Notes: a model not told the origin generated them from the sequence alone. 64,000 nt of DNA from Methylobacter psychrophilus (GCF_025583945.1 NZ_JAOEGU010000016.1:18875-82874); one strand, 5' to 3'; counted from the stretch's first letter, positions 24,875-33,535 are shown. A program made the numbers and translations.

Positions 24875-25292
24875 TGTACCCAATTCCCCTATCGACGCTG
24901 ATGATACCCATAACCCCAAAAAAAAGGAACGGCAGGTAATCATTGACATGGTCAAGGCCAACGTATCATTTCCGGTCATGGCACAATTAACCGGCATGAG
25001 TAAACCTAAGTTCACTCAGTTACAACAGCAGTTAAATATTACGGAAAATACTATTGACCAGCCTGAATTGCCGATCCAAGCCAACCAACAACTAATCTGG
25101 TCAACCTGGAACCATAACAATAGTCTAAACGACAATTATCGCCTGCTGGTTGGTTACCCATCAACGACCTTCAAGATCAAGGCAATTTTAGCCGTTATTG
25201 ACCTAATGGAGACAAGCATAGACCTGACACCGGAATTACGCCAACCCTACGAACTTAATGAGCACTTGGCAGCAGGCCTGTCAGAGAATTGA
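24867..25292 (+). CDS. DUF2857-like small protein of the integrative-element maintenance module
   Basis: A 141-residue protein (MNSVPNSPIDADD...) beginning six bases after a GGAG site within the 3' end of parB. Residues 20-60 look like a short DNA-binding or adaptor helix pair (MVKANVSFPVMAQLTGMSKP). The C-terminal half contains LLVGYPSTTFKIKAILAVID. Position between parB and the STY4528-type gene, size and composition fit the DUF2857 proteins found there in PFGI-1-class elements. The function is unknown. An upstream in-frame start would lie within parB and is rejected. Confidence 0.65.
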   Translation: MNSVPNSPIDADDTHNPKKKERQVIIDMVKANVSFPVMAQLTGMSKPKFTQLQQQLNITENTIDQPELPIQANQQLIWSTWNHNNSLNDNYRLLVGYPSTTFKIKAILAVIDLMETSIDLTPELRQPYELNEHLAAGLSEN

Positions 25293-25344
25293 TCAACCCT
25301 TATTCGTAGCTCTTAAAACTTAACCATTGGTGAGGTATTTCTCA

Positions 25345-26673
25345 ATGCCTGAATCAACATCAAATGCCTCCCTTGGGCAACGCCTGCGCGACCGTATCAA
25401 GGCCGACACCGAGGCCCAACAGGCAGCACAACAATTTGATACAACTGGCGATAACTTGTTGTTCATGGGGAACTGGCATGATGCCGTCCCTCGAGCACTT
25501 ATCCTCGATCCTATTCTGCAATCCACCGATAAATGCGTCTATCTGTTACTAAGGACGTATATATCCGCCCAGGGTACAAGCCGCATGCCTAGCTATGATG
25601 ATATTGGGCGGTTGCTAAGTTTGAGCCGTGGCACCATTGCCCGATGCTTGCACATTCTCCGTGCCGCTCGCTGGATCACCCTATGTAATGCTCTACGTGA
25701 GGAAGCCACAGGGCGCTTCAAGGGCAATGTCTATACCATTCATGATGAAGTATTAAGTATAGAGGAAGCCGTAGTTCTTGATGGCCACTATATAGAGGCG
25801 CTGGAAGATATGGAAAAAAACCATGGTCATCACCGGGTGCGCAGGGTTGCCTACGCAGTCCTGGAGGCTATCCGTGGAAAACTGAACCAGAATGATGCTG
25901 CTGATCCGCTCAATGGGCTGATACCTTATCAACAGAGCGTAACAATATCCCGGTTTCTGGACTGGAGTCCAAATACCCAACTTATCAACCAAGCCGACTC
26001 CATAGATAAACAAAATAATGACCGGGTTCAAAAGTTAAACTCGGAAAATTCCGCAGTTCAAGTTTTAGACAAGGATAATAAAAACTATAAAATACAATCA
26101 CTTAATAATTCAGCTCAAAAAGTAGACTCGGTAAAAACTGATTGTAGTAGTAGTAATATAAATAATATTAAAACTACTACTACAAATTCTGAGTCGTTTG
26201 ATAAAAAACCGTATGGATTCGAAAAAACCAGTAAACAGCCGATAGATCCTGCCTTGATTTGGCCAACAGAACTGTCAGGCGATGCACGATGGATCGCCTG
26301 GCAATCATTGCGCAAGTGCCCACAGGAACTTCATCAAGATTTGCTGGATGAAATCGCCGCGAGAATGGCACCTTCCAGCCCACGAAAAATCAATAACGCG
26401 GCTGGATGGTTGGCATGGGCGAACAAGGAATTACGCGATGACGGTATTTATCCAATAACAAATTTAGGTATTAAACATCGCCAATTACGGGAACGTGAAC
26501 AGCAAAGGCAACAAGCTGACGCAACCAATAAACAGGCTTTATCGCAACAAGGCCTTACCCTCATGGAAAAAAGCCAACAGAAAATAAAATCGAAACTGCA
26601 GGAAAACGAATACAAAAAAAATATTGCAGCACTTAGGTCGCAGTTACATGGCCAACATGAGGGAACACGTTAA
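25345..26673 (+). CDS. STY4528-type replication-associated protein of integrative elements
   Basis: A 442-residue protein with an N-terminal winged-helix-like region (MPSYDDIGRLLSLSRGTIAR, about 82-101) after the characteristic FMGNWHDAVPRALILDPILQ. A low-complexity Asn/Ser/Lys-rich linker follows (about 215-290), then a C-terminal helical domain (GDARWIAWQSLRKCPQELHQ) and a long Gln/Lys-rich tail. This combination is that of the STY4528 family of pathogenicity-island/ICE replication proteins. Start 25345 (MPESTSN) has a GGTGAGG site nine bases upstream; a TTG six codons earlier is less likely. The linker codons are unusually AT-rich compared with the flanks. Confidence 0.8.
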   Translation: MPESTSNASLGQRLRDRIKADTEAQQAAQQFDTTGDNLLFMGNWHDAVPRALILDPILQSTDKCVYLLLRTYISAQGTSRMPSYDDIGRLLSLSRGTIARCLHILRAARWITLCNALREEATGRFKGNVYTIHDEVLSIEEAVVLDGHYIEALEDMEKNHGHHRVRRVAYAVLEAIRGKLNQNDAADPLNGLIPYQQSVTISRFLDWSPNTQLINQADSIDKQNNDRVQKLNSENSAVQVLDKDNKNYKIQSLNNSAQKVDSVKTDCSSSNINNIKTTTTNSESFDKKPYGFEKTSKQPIDPALIWPTELSGDARWIAWQSLRKCPQELHQDLLDEIAARMAPSSPRKINNAAGWLAWANKELRDDGIYPITNLGIKHRQLREREQQRQQADATNKQALSQQGLTLMEKSQQKIKSKLQENEYKKNIAALRSQLHGQHEGTR

Positions 26674-26705
26674 TGTTTTGGCTGGGTATGGTCAATAAGG
26701 ATTTG

Positions 26706-26730
26706 AAAGTGCGGCAGGCTGCCGCACTTT
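26706..26730. repeat. Perfect 25-base palindrome, copy 1
   Basis: Twelve-base perfect arms (AAAGTGCGGCAG and its complement CTGCCGCACTTT) flank a single G. It begins 32 bases after the stop codon of the STY4528-type gene. There is no T-run after it. A near-identical copy follows at 26772-26796 in the same orientation. An 84-codon open frame (26673-26927) runs through both copies and its ATG overlaps the previous stop, but the encoded protein is little more than the repeats and resembles nothing. Confidence 0.8.
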
Positions 26731-26771
26731 GCTGGACAAAAAATCCTGCTGTACTGCCTGTATTAGGATTT

Positions 26772-26796
26772 AAAGTGCGGCAGTCTGCCCCACTTT
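26772..26796. repeat. Palindrome, copy 2 (one arm mismatch)
   Basis: Same left arm as copy 1 (AAAGTGCGGCAG), central T, right arm CTGCCCCACTTT with one substitution. The centres of the two copies are 66 bases apart. Iterated palindromes next to a replication gene suggest protein-binding sites, for example an origin or autoregulatory sites, but this is inference. Confidence 0.75.
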
Positions 26797-27136
26797 GTCT
26801 CTTAGTTCAAGCACCATTACCCAAGCCAAGTGCTATCTGTCGACCCTGGCTTGTCCCCCGAACTAAATTTCTTCACTGGAACGGTGGGATTGCAATACCT
26901 GAACTCAACCTTGGAGGTATACATTGAGTCGTTGGACTATAACAATCCGCAGATCGTGTACATGTCGTGACTAATGATGGTTTCTTTGTGAACCTTGAAA
27001 ACGTTAAGGAGACATCCGGAGATGGGCATCTCTAATAGGTGCGTTGTTAATATGTCGACAGCGCTGAGTTAAATAATGATCTACTGAATAATTTGTGTTC
27101 TGTTTATAAGGTCTGATTAATTAGATAGGCTACAAA
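26797..27136 (+). other. Gene-poor stretch with decayed coding remnants
   Basis: No intact gene is seen. In two adjacent frames around 26925-27035 protein-like fragments appear (ESLDYNNPQIVYMS and DRVHVVTNDGFFVNLENVKE) that would join through a frameshift, suggesting the remains of one gene. The last 100 bases are AT-rich and probably contain the promoter of the AlpA-type gene. Confidence 0.4.
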
Positions 27137-27331
27137 ATGACAACTCAAAAAGATAAAGAATTTCTAAAAATAAGCGATATGCTTATAAAGATGGGTGTTA
27201 CTCGCACACAGTTTTGGAAAATGCGCAAGGCAGGCGATGTACCACCACCTGTTATAAAAAACCCCCAGATGTGGTTAGCTAGTAAAGTAACCGAATTTTA
27301 TGAGGATCGGGCATCGCGAGAGCTTTCATGA
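27137..27331 (+). CDS. AlpA-family DNA-binding regulator
   Basis: A 64-residue protein of the AlpA type (MerR-like winged helix). The sequence KISDMLIKMGVTRTQFWKMR (10-29) forms the helix-turn-helix, and MWLASKVTEFYEDRA closes the domain. AlpA-like proteins act as regulators or excisionases of phages and integrative elements and often lie near an element end beside the integrase. No integrase is found next to it here. The upstream sequence lacks an obvious ribosome-binding site (TAGGCTACAAA). Confidence 0.75.
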   Translation: MTTQKDKEFLKISDMLIKMGVTRTQFWKMRKAGDVPPPVIKNPQMWLASKVTEFYEDRASRELS

Positions 27332-28070
27332 GCAGAAATCTGACTAAACAAGCCCAACTTATCAGCACGACATAGTAAATCAGTCAATATACCGCTAAAA
27401 AACTAACGGGCTTAAAAAGCAGGCGTTTCAAGCGCAAGTGGCTATTGTTTATTTGACGTCGAAAGCGTACTTGACCAAAAAGACGCTTGGCTGAGAGTAC
27501 AGGGTAATTGTCGCCGAATATCAAGACCCTTTTTAATTGGCTGACAACCTTTATGCACAACGGCATGAAATGGTTGAAGGAACTACGCTATCAGGGTGCA
27601 TGGATTGAAAAGTTTTGGGAAATACTAAACGCGGCGCAATGCACATGAGGTATTTTAAAATGTTTGAAGATCTTTATGATTCCGTTATAACGACCTTCAA
27701 AATGTATCAGCAAGATGCCAGTAAATTTTTGTTATAAAAAAATGCACGAGGATTTTGCAATGACTACTTCATGCAAGGTGATGACATGGAAATTCTTTAT
27801 CTGAGAAACTATATGTGGCTATCAACCTCAAACGTAAGAAAAAATAAATGGAGGTTATTTTTTACGAGTTACCGTTTACTGATATTAACTTGAAGATTAA
27901 TATTTTAATTCGATCAATTCGTTTGGCAACGGAATTGGATACTTCTAATTTATTCGTAATTGCAACATTTTGGACGCAAATCTTGCTTGCCTTGCGCAGA
28001 GGAATTAAAAAAATTAATTTTATTAGAGGTTATTTTAAGCCAAATCAAAGTGACCATGAAAGTGACCATC
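27332..28070. other. Degraded end of the accessory element
   Basis: About 740 bases contain no convincing gene. Small plus-strand fragments with protein-like sequence are present, for example NIKTLFNWLTTFMHNGMKW followed by a stop near 27648, a 30-codon frame at 27645-27737, and an 84-codon frame at 27848-28102 rich in Ile/Leu that runs into the tRNA terminator. An 11-base direct repeat, AAAGTGACCAT, occurs at 28047-28057 and 28059-28069. The stretch looks like decayed mobile DNA between the AlpA gene and the chromosomal tRNA cluster. Confidence 0.45.
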
Positions 28071-28071
28071 G

Positions 28072-28108
28072 AAAAAAAAAGGCCTTAGGTAAAATTACCT
28101 AAGACCTT
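28072..28108 (-). terminator. Terminator of the csrA-side tRNA cluster
   Basis: CTTAGGTAA (28084-28092) pairs with TTACCTAAG (28095-28103), extended by AAGG/CCTT across one mismatch. On the minus strand a U-run follows (complement of the A-run at 28072-28080). It stands nine bases beyond the 3' end of tRNA-Asn. Confidence 0.8.
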
Positions 28109-28116
28109 GATTTATT

Positions 28117-28192
28117 TGGCTCCCCCGGACGGGCTCGAACCGCCGACCTAGTGATTAACAGTCACCCGCTCTACCAACTGAGCTACAGGGGA
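28117..28192 (-). tRNA. tRNA-Asn (GTT)
   Basis: A 76-base cloverleaf with encoded CCA: acceptor TCCCCTG paired to CGGGGGA, T-loop GGTTCGAGCC and anticodon loop containing GTT. It is the last gene of the tRNA-Ser/tRNA-Arg/tRNA-Asn group and the chromosomal gene nearest the accessory element. Such tRNA 3' ends often serve as attachment sites, but no second copy of the 3' end is present in this window. Confidence 0.97.
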
Positions 28193-28211
28193 ATAAACTT
28201 GGTAAGTCCAA

Positions 28212-28288
28212 TGGTGCGCCCGGAGAGATTTGAACTCCCGACCGATCGGTTCGTAGCCGATTACTCTATCCAGCTGAGCTACGGGCGC
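28212..28288 (-). tRNA. tRNA-Arg (ACG)
   Basis: A 77-base cloverleaf with encoded CCA: acceptor GCGCCCG/CGGGCGC, D-arm AGCTCAGCTGGATAGAG and anticodon loop CTACGAA (ACG, read as ICG after modification). Between tRNA-Asn and tRNA-Ser in one transcription unit. Confidence 0.97.
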
Positions 28289-28360
28289 TTATTGAGCTAG
28301 TTATTATCTTTCTTTAAAGCTTTTATGTCAATAATTAATTTAAAATATGACATTTTAAAA

Positions 28361-28452
28361 TGGTGGAGAGAGAGGGATTCGAACCCTCGATGGGAGTTAA
28401 AGCCCATACTCCCTTAGCAGGGGAGCGCCTTCAGCCGCTCGGCCATCTCTCC
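28361..28452 (-). tRNA. tRNA-Ser (GCT)
   Basis: A 92-base class II tRNA with long variable arm and encoded CCA: acceptor GGAGAGA/TCTCTCC, anticodon loop with GCT. It lies nine bases after csrA, the arrangement common in gammaproteobacteria. Confidence 0.97.
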
Positions 28453-28461
28453 TAAAACAGT

Positions 28462-28662
28462 TTACTCTTCGGAATCGTTGGAACTTGCAGACTCGGCTTG
28501 TTCTTTTTTAATTCTTTCGTAAATTTCTTCTCTATGAACAGATACATCTTTTGGTGCATTAACACCTATACGAACCTGATTTCCTTTCACTCCAAGGACA
28601 GTGACAGTAACCTCATCACCAATCATTAAAGTCTCCCCTACTCGACGAGTCAATATAAGCAT
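28462..28662 (-). CDS. csrA: Carbon storage regulator CsrA
   Basis: The 66-residue RNA-binding protein starts [20 protein letters not shown] and contains [20 protein letters not shown], including the conserved RNA-contact residues Arg44 (VHRE) and the N-terminal LTRR. CsrA dimers bind GGA motifs in mRNA leaders and control carbon flow, motility and biofilm. It has a clear ribosome-binding site (AGGGAG). The acidic-serine tail (SASSNDSEE) is variable in the family. It lies directly upstream of tRNA-Ser, as in many gammaproteobacteria. Confidence 0.97.
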   Translation of the reverse strand: MLILTRRVGETLMIGDEVTVTVLGVKGNQVRIGVNAPKDVSVHREEIYERIKKEQAESASSNDSEE

Positions 28663-28926
28663 GGTTTCTCCCTAAATATGTATTAAAACTAAATGTTCTT
28701 ACACAATGTCTGACTTAGATTCGACAGTATATCAGTTTTTCATATAAATAAAACCTAAAAATCATGCCATAGCACAAGAAACAATAGATTTACGTGCCAG
28801 CAGCTTTGTCTATTATGCCTACTATTGACTTAAGCAGTTAATTTTATAAGGAAAATAAAGATGTTAAATAAAAAAAGGAAAATTGATGATTTTATTATTT
28901 CTAAAAATCTATAGGGACTAAAATAC

Positions 28927-30279
28927 TTATTCTGCACTCCGTCTTGGATCAAAGGCATCTTGCACCGCATCGGCAAATAAATTGGCCGCCAATACCAAGG
29001 TAAACATAAATACAAAAGCCGCCGATAAAGACCACCAAACAATAGGTTCACGAGCCATTTCCAAACGAGCACCATTAATCATATTACCCCAACTATAAGT
29101 GGTTGGATCAACACCTATATTAATATATGACAATACTGCTTCGGCCAAAACCAGTGAACTAAAATCCAGTACTACAGAGATTAAGACGATGTGCATGACA
29201 TTGGGTAAAATATGGCGCAGTAAAATCATGCTTTGTTTAACACCTAATGCGTGCGCGGCTTGCACATATTCGACCTCTCGAAGTTTCAGGGTTTCTGCCC
29301 TGAGTAATCGGCATAAACCAGTCCAATTCGTCACACCAAGAATCAGGCAAAGAAATAACAGTCGCATATCGGCACGCACTATAACGCTGGTAAAATCCTG
29401 CTCATGATTCGCCATATAAACTTGAACCATCAGTATCGACGCTGCAATAAGCAATACGCCAGGGATAGAGTTTAGCGTGGTATAAACATATTGAATCAAG
29501 TCGTCTACCCAACCACGAAAATAACCCGCCAGAATGCCAAAAACTATAGCCATCGGTAGCATGATGAGCGTTGTCAACGTACCCAGCACCAAACCGGTAC
29601 GTATACTTTTTACTGCCTGATAAAAAACATCCTCCCCTACTTTGTCGGTACCAAGGACATGATAATAAGCGGATAAATAAATCAGGGTATAACTAAACGA
29701 TACGATGATAAATAAAACCGCCAAAACTGATTTGGCAATTGAAGATAAAGCGAAAGCCTGATTTTTTTTACCTTGAGCGTTATAATTTATACCCAAATAA
29801 CCCAGTATAAAAAAACCAGCCAAGCTTGCTCCTTGAGCAAAACCGTAACCGGTTTTTTTCAGGACATCAGCAAGCTGTTGAGCTTCAGGATTATCTAAAT
29901 AGTTGCCGCCAAAAGTCAAACGGGGATAGCCCCATTGGGTTGTACCATCCTCCAGAGCTATTATTTCTTTACTATAAAGCGTGGTGGCAAACGGGGCTGA
30001 ATAGGTTTTTTCGCCATGCTCTCTCAATGGCGTTGCCCAATAATCCAAGAGACTGATAATCTCATTATTTTTAGTATTGGCAGGTTTAAAATGCACTGAA
30101 TCCAGCAAGCCAATAAGCACAAAAAACAACAGCACCACCAAGGATGCCATACCAGCTTTACTGTGAGCTATTTTTTGTAAAGGACGTTTAATGTGTTCTT
30201 TACCACGCAGATAAATCACCAAGCCCAGTATGGCAAAGATCAGTATAAATATCAGGGCATCAGTCCATAAAACCACCAT
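28927..30279 (-). CDS. Peptide-type ABC transporter permease (OppC/YejE-like)
   Basis: A 450-residue inner-membrane permease with an enlarged N-terminal region (two hydrophobic segments plus a soluble stretch to about residue 180) and a BPD_transp_1 core (about 235-445) with six hydrophobic segments. The ATPase-contact EAA loop lies around EVEYVQAAHALGVKQSMIL. The C-terminus DAFDPR is typical of OppC/DppC. It follows the partner permease with a one-base overlap. It is the last gene of the operon; no ATP-binding gene follows before csrA. Confidence 0.88.
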   Translation of the reverse strand: MVVLWTDALIFILIFAILGLVIYLRGKEHIKRPLQKIAHSKAGMASLVVLLFFVLIGLLDSVHFKPANTKNNEIISLLDYWATPLREHGEKTYSAPFATTLYSKEIIALEDGTTQWGYPRLTFGGNYLDNPEAQQLADVLKKTGYGFAQGASLAGFFILGYLGINYNAQGKKNQAFALSSIAKSVLAVLFIIVSFSYTLIYLSAYYHVLGTDKVGEDVFYQAVKSIRTGLVLGTLTTLIMLPMAIVFGILAGYFRGWVDDLIQYVYTTLNSIPGVLLIAASILMVQVYMANHEQDFTSVIVRADMRLLFLCLILGVTNWTGLCRLLRAETLKLREVEYVQAAHALGVKQSMILLRHILPNVMHIVLISVVLDFSSLVLAEAVLSYINIGVDPTTYSWGNMINGARLEMAREPIVWWSLSAAFVFMFTLVLAANLFADAVQDAFDPRRSAE

Positions 30280-31256
30280 CAGGACAATCTCACGCGTGGA
30301 TCAACAAGAGTGTACGAAATATCAGTCAACAACAACCCAATCACGTATAAAACGGAGCCTAAAAAAACCATTGCTCGTACTATGGCGAAATCCTGGCTGT
30401 TAATCGCATCGATGGTATAACTACCTAATCCAGGAATACTAAAAAAAGATTCCATAATTAAACTACCCATAAATAACAGCGGCAAAATGACTACTACACC
30501 GGTTAAAACAGGAATCATGGCGTTACGTAATACATGCCGAAACAAGGCTTGGGTTTCAGTCAAGCCTTTTGCTCTTGCCGTTCTTACGTAGTCTTTCTCA
30601 ACCTCTTCTAAAAATAGTGTTCGGTACCATCGAACACCCGAACCTATCCCTGAAAATACCCCAATCAAGACGGGTAACAGTAAAAACCTAATCGCGCCCA
30701 CGCCATCCTCATAACCGGAAATAGGTACCAACCTTAATAATTTGGCGATAAAAAACTGCCCGCCGATAATATAAAATAATGATGAAATTGACATTAAAAT
30801 CACGCATAAGACAATGCCTGCTTGCTCCAGATAACTGCCCCGAAATAACACCATCATTAAGGCAAAACTGATATTAACCACCAAGCCGATACATAAGGTT
30901 GGTAATGCCAGAGCAAGACTTGGCCACATACGCTCCTGAATATCCGCACCAATATTTCTACCGCTATCGGATACGCCAAAACGAAACAAAAACAAACCCA
31001 CTGACTTTTGATAAAAAATAGTCCGGGTTATTTTTTCCTGGCGCTGCGCATCGCTATTCCATAAAAGCGGTACATCATAGCCATGTTGTTGCTTCCAATT
31101 GGTTACCGCCTGTTCAGTAACATGTTTTTGCCCCAATTGCATACGCGCCATGTCATTAGGGCTATTAACGACAAAAAACAGAACAAACGTTAAAACGTTA
31201 ACGCCCATTAACAACGGGAAAGCATATAAAAATCGTCGGATAATATAATTTATCAT
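30279..31256 (-). CDS. Peptide-type ABC transporter permease (OppB/YejB-like)
   Basis: A 325-residue permease with N-terminal YIIRRFLYAFPLLMGVNVLT, typical of OppB/DppB. The EAA loop is DYVRTARAKGLTETQALFRH, and the C-terminal hydrophobic segments end LTDISYTLVDPRVRL. It forms the membrane channel with the OppC-like partner. It overlaps the upstream binding-protein gene by four bases and the downstream permease by one, so the three are translated together. Confidence 0.9.
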   Translation of the reverse strand: MINYIIRRFLYAFPLLMGVNVLTFVLFFVVNSPNDMARMQLGQKHVTEQAVTNWKQQHGYDVPLLWNSDAQRQEKITRTIFYQKSVGLFLFRFGVSDSGRNIGADIQERMWPSLALALPTLCIGLVVNISFALMMVLFRGSYLEQAGIVLCVILMSISSLFYIIGGQFFIAKLLRLVPISGYEDGVGAIRFLLLPVLIGVFSGIGSGVRWYRTLFLEEVEKDYVRTARAKGLTETQALFRHVLRNAMIPVLTGVVVILPLLFMGSLIMESFFSIPGLGSYTIDAINSQDFAIVRAMVFLGSVLYVIGLLLTDISYTLVDPRVRLS

Positions 31257-33388
31257 TGTAGAGTTTCTCTGGCACGGCGGCGATAAGCATTAATCGCCGG
31301 AATCAACATCAGCACAAACAACAAACAACCCAATAGTAATGGCCAAATGACAGGCTTGTTCCATGCCTGCCTTTTATCTGCTCTGGCAGCAGTATCAATT
31401 CGGGTATATTTGAGTCGGTTATTCGCCATTAAATTAGGTTTTAAATTACTATACCAACTATGGAATAGCGAAAAATTCTTGGGGTGAAAACCAAAAACCC
31501 AAGGCGCATCATGACGTACGACTTCTTGTAACTGTTGAATAATCTGGTAACGCTGCTCGTTATTATCCATGTTACGCATTTGCTCAAATAAACGATCAAA
31601 CTCAGGATTTTTATAATTAACCGCATTTTCTCCACCGTGTTTAACTTTTGAGTTAGCACCATACAACAGGAAAAATAAATTTTCAGGATCAGGATAATCA
31701 ACATTCCAGCCCCATACAAAAATCTGCTCATTACCTGCCCGCATTTTTTCCTGAAAACGATTGTAATCCGTAGCGCGAATAACCAGTTTGATACCCAGCT
31801 TTTCAAATTGTTTACGATACCAGTTCATAGTCGGACGATCATCAATACTGACCGAAGTCGTATCGAAATACAAAATTAACGCTTCTTTGGTTTTTGGATC
31901 AATACCGGCAGGATACCCGGCCTCCACCATTAACTGCTTTGCAGCCTCTATTTTTTTTCGCTGCGCCTTATTGCTTACCCAATCATAACTATAAGAATTA
32001 ATGCCGTCTTTACCTTCGGCATAGCCATAAATACCCGGAGGAATAACGCCTTGTGCAGCGACTCCTCGCCCGTTTCTAAAGATGGAGATGTATTCCTCAT
32101 AATCAACGGCAATAGCTATCGCCTGACGTAGCTTTCTCGCTCTTTCACTATCACCACCTACGGTAGCATCAAGCATATTAAAACCCATGTAAAAAATAGA
32201 CGTTTCTACCGATGTTTGTAACTGGATACCTTTTTCCTTCATTGAATCGGTTAAGGCAACGCCGCCACTACCGGTAAATTGTATGGCCTGATCGAAACTG
32301 TCAGAAGCGATTCCCGATGCATCGTAATAACCTTGCAAAAATTTGGTCCAATAAGGAATAGTTTCTTTTTCCAACATAAACACGACTTTATCGATAAAAG
32401 GCAGTTTTTTTCCTGCATCAGTCAGTAAACCATTTTGCTTATCTTCAGGCTCACCTTCAGAGGGATATTTTTCTACATGAAAGAATGGATTTTTAAGCAA
32501 AATCATGCGTCGATTGGGATTATTTTCAGCCAGTAAATAAGGGCCCGTACCAATCGGAAACCAATCCAGGGTAATATTTTTATCGGACATTCTTGCCTGA
32601 TCATAAAACACATCAGCTTCCCAAGGCATCGCTGAGAAAAACGGCATGGCCAGCCAAAAAATAAATTGGGGATATTTACCTTTAATCCGGATACGATATT
32701 GATAACGATTATTGACTTGTACGCCCGCCATCGACAGGTTTTTTATAGCCGTTTTTTGTTTATCATCGGCTTGTTTGGAAAAATCATGAAAACCTACAAT
32801 ATAGTTTTTCATGATTTCAGCAATAGGAGACTGAATTTTAGGATGTGCCAAGCGTTTAATTTGATACACATAATCTTCAGCAGTGAGTTCACGCGAACCT
32901 GTATTATCAAAATCATTCAAGGTCTTAAGTGACTGGATTTGCACGGAAGTCAGATGATGATATAAGTAGTTTCCCTGCGCATTTTTAGCCAACGCAGGAT
33001 GCGGCTGATAGTTAATACCTGGTTTTATGTCAATCACATAATCGGTATAGGCAATATCACTATCCTTTGCGCCCTTCCCTAAATTTTCACCTTGTTTATT
33101 CAAATAATTTATTTCAGGCATTTTACTTGCCGTCAAAGTCGTCAATTGATAAGGTCTTTTCAGGTAATGATATTGAAACGGCGGCTCATAAATTTGAGCG
33201 ATAAAAGCATATTCATTTTCACTGTAAGCAACAGCAGGATCCAAATGCTTGGGGCGCTCAGAAAACGATTGGTATAAAACCGAAAGTTCGCCCTCTTTTT
33301 CGCTATAAGGTTTATTAAATTGTGAAACATCACAAGCCGTTAAAAATAAGGCGATAAATAATAACACTTCACAAGTTGGTATCTTCAT
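31253..33388 (-). CDS. Extracellular solute-binding lipoprotein, family 5 (peptide-type)
   Basis: A 711-residue binding protein of the SBP_bac_5 family (FDTTSVSIDDRPTMNWYRKQ, FVWGWNVDYPDPENLFFLLY). With start 33388 the signal peptide is MKIPTCEVLLFIALFLTAC, a clean lipobox with Cys19. An earlier in-frame GTG at 33439 would bury it. The C-terminus has a transmembrane helix (PLLLGCLLFVLMLIPAI) with a basic tail, so the protein appears anchored at both ends, which is unusual for the family. Larger than OppA/DppA (about 530). It heads the permease operon and is divergent from fabI. Confidence 0.88.
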   Translation of the reverse strand: MKIPTCEVLLFIALFLTACDVSQFNKPYSEKEGELSVLYQSFSERPKHLDPAVAYSENEYAFIAQIYEPPFQYHYLKRPYQLTTLTASKMPEINYLNKQGENLGKGAKDSDIAYTDYVIDIKPGINYQPHPALAKNAQGNYLYHHLTSVQIQSLKTLNDFDNTGSRELTAEDYVYQIKRLAHPKIQSPIAEIMKNYIVGFHDFSKQADDKQKTAIKNLSMAGVQVNNRYQYRIRIKGKYPQFIFWLAMPFFSAMPWEADVFYDQARMSDKNITLDWFPIGTGPYLLAENNPNRRMILLKNPFFHVEKYPSEGEPEDKQNGLLTDAGKKLPFIDKVVFMLEKETIPYWTKFLQGYYDASGIASDSFDQAIQFTGSGGVALTDSMKEKGIQLQTSVETSIFYMGFNMLDATVGGDSERARKLRQAIAIAVDYEEYISIFRNGRGVAAQGVIPPGIYGYAEGKDGINSYSYDWVSNKAQRKKIEAAKQLMVEAGYPAGIDPKTKEALILYFDTTSVSIDDRPTMNWYRKQFEKLGIKLVIRATDYNRFQEKMRAGNEQIFVWGWNVDYPDPENLFFLLYGANSKVKHGGENAVNYKNPEFDRLFEQMRNMDNNEQRYQIIQQLQEVVRHDAPWVFGFHPKNFSLFHSWYSNLKPNLMANNRLKYTRIDTAARADKRQAWNKPVIWPLLLGCLLFVLMLIPAINAYRRRARETLQ

Positions 33389-33535
33389 GGACAAAAAACT
33401 GGACATCGATAATAGGGTCGTAGATACTTGAAGGATCACTCATTAAATGCGAATGAGTGCAGGTCGAAATCAGAATAGAACAATAATTTATAAATTCTAT
33501 TGTAACAACAAAAACAAAAATACGGGGAGATGATA

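Noticed and set aside
26673..26927. 84-codon frame overlapping the STY4528-type stop codon
   Set aside because: Most of it is the translation of the two palindromes (KVRQAAALC and KVRQSAPLC); it looks like a by-product of the repeats rather than a gene.
33389..33443. Short leader peptide (24 codons) ahead of the ABC binding-protein gene
   Set aside because: An ATG frame exists at 33443 but there is no ribosome-binding site, attenuator hairpin or amino-acid run to support it.
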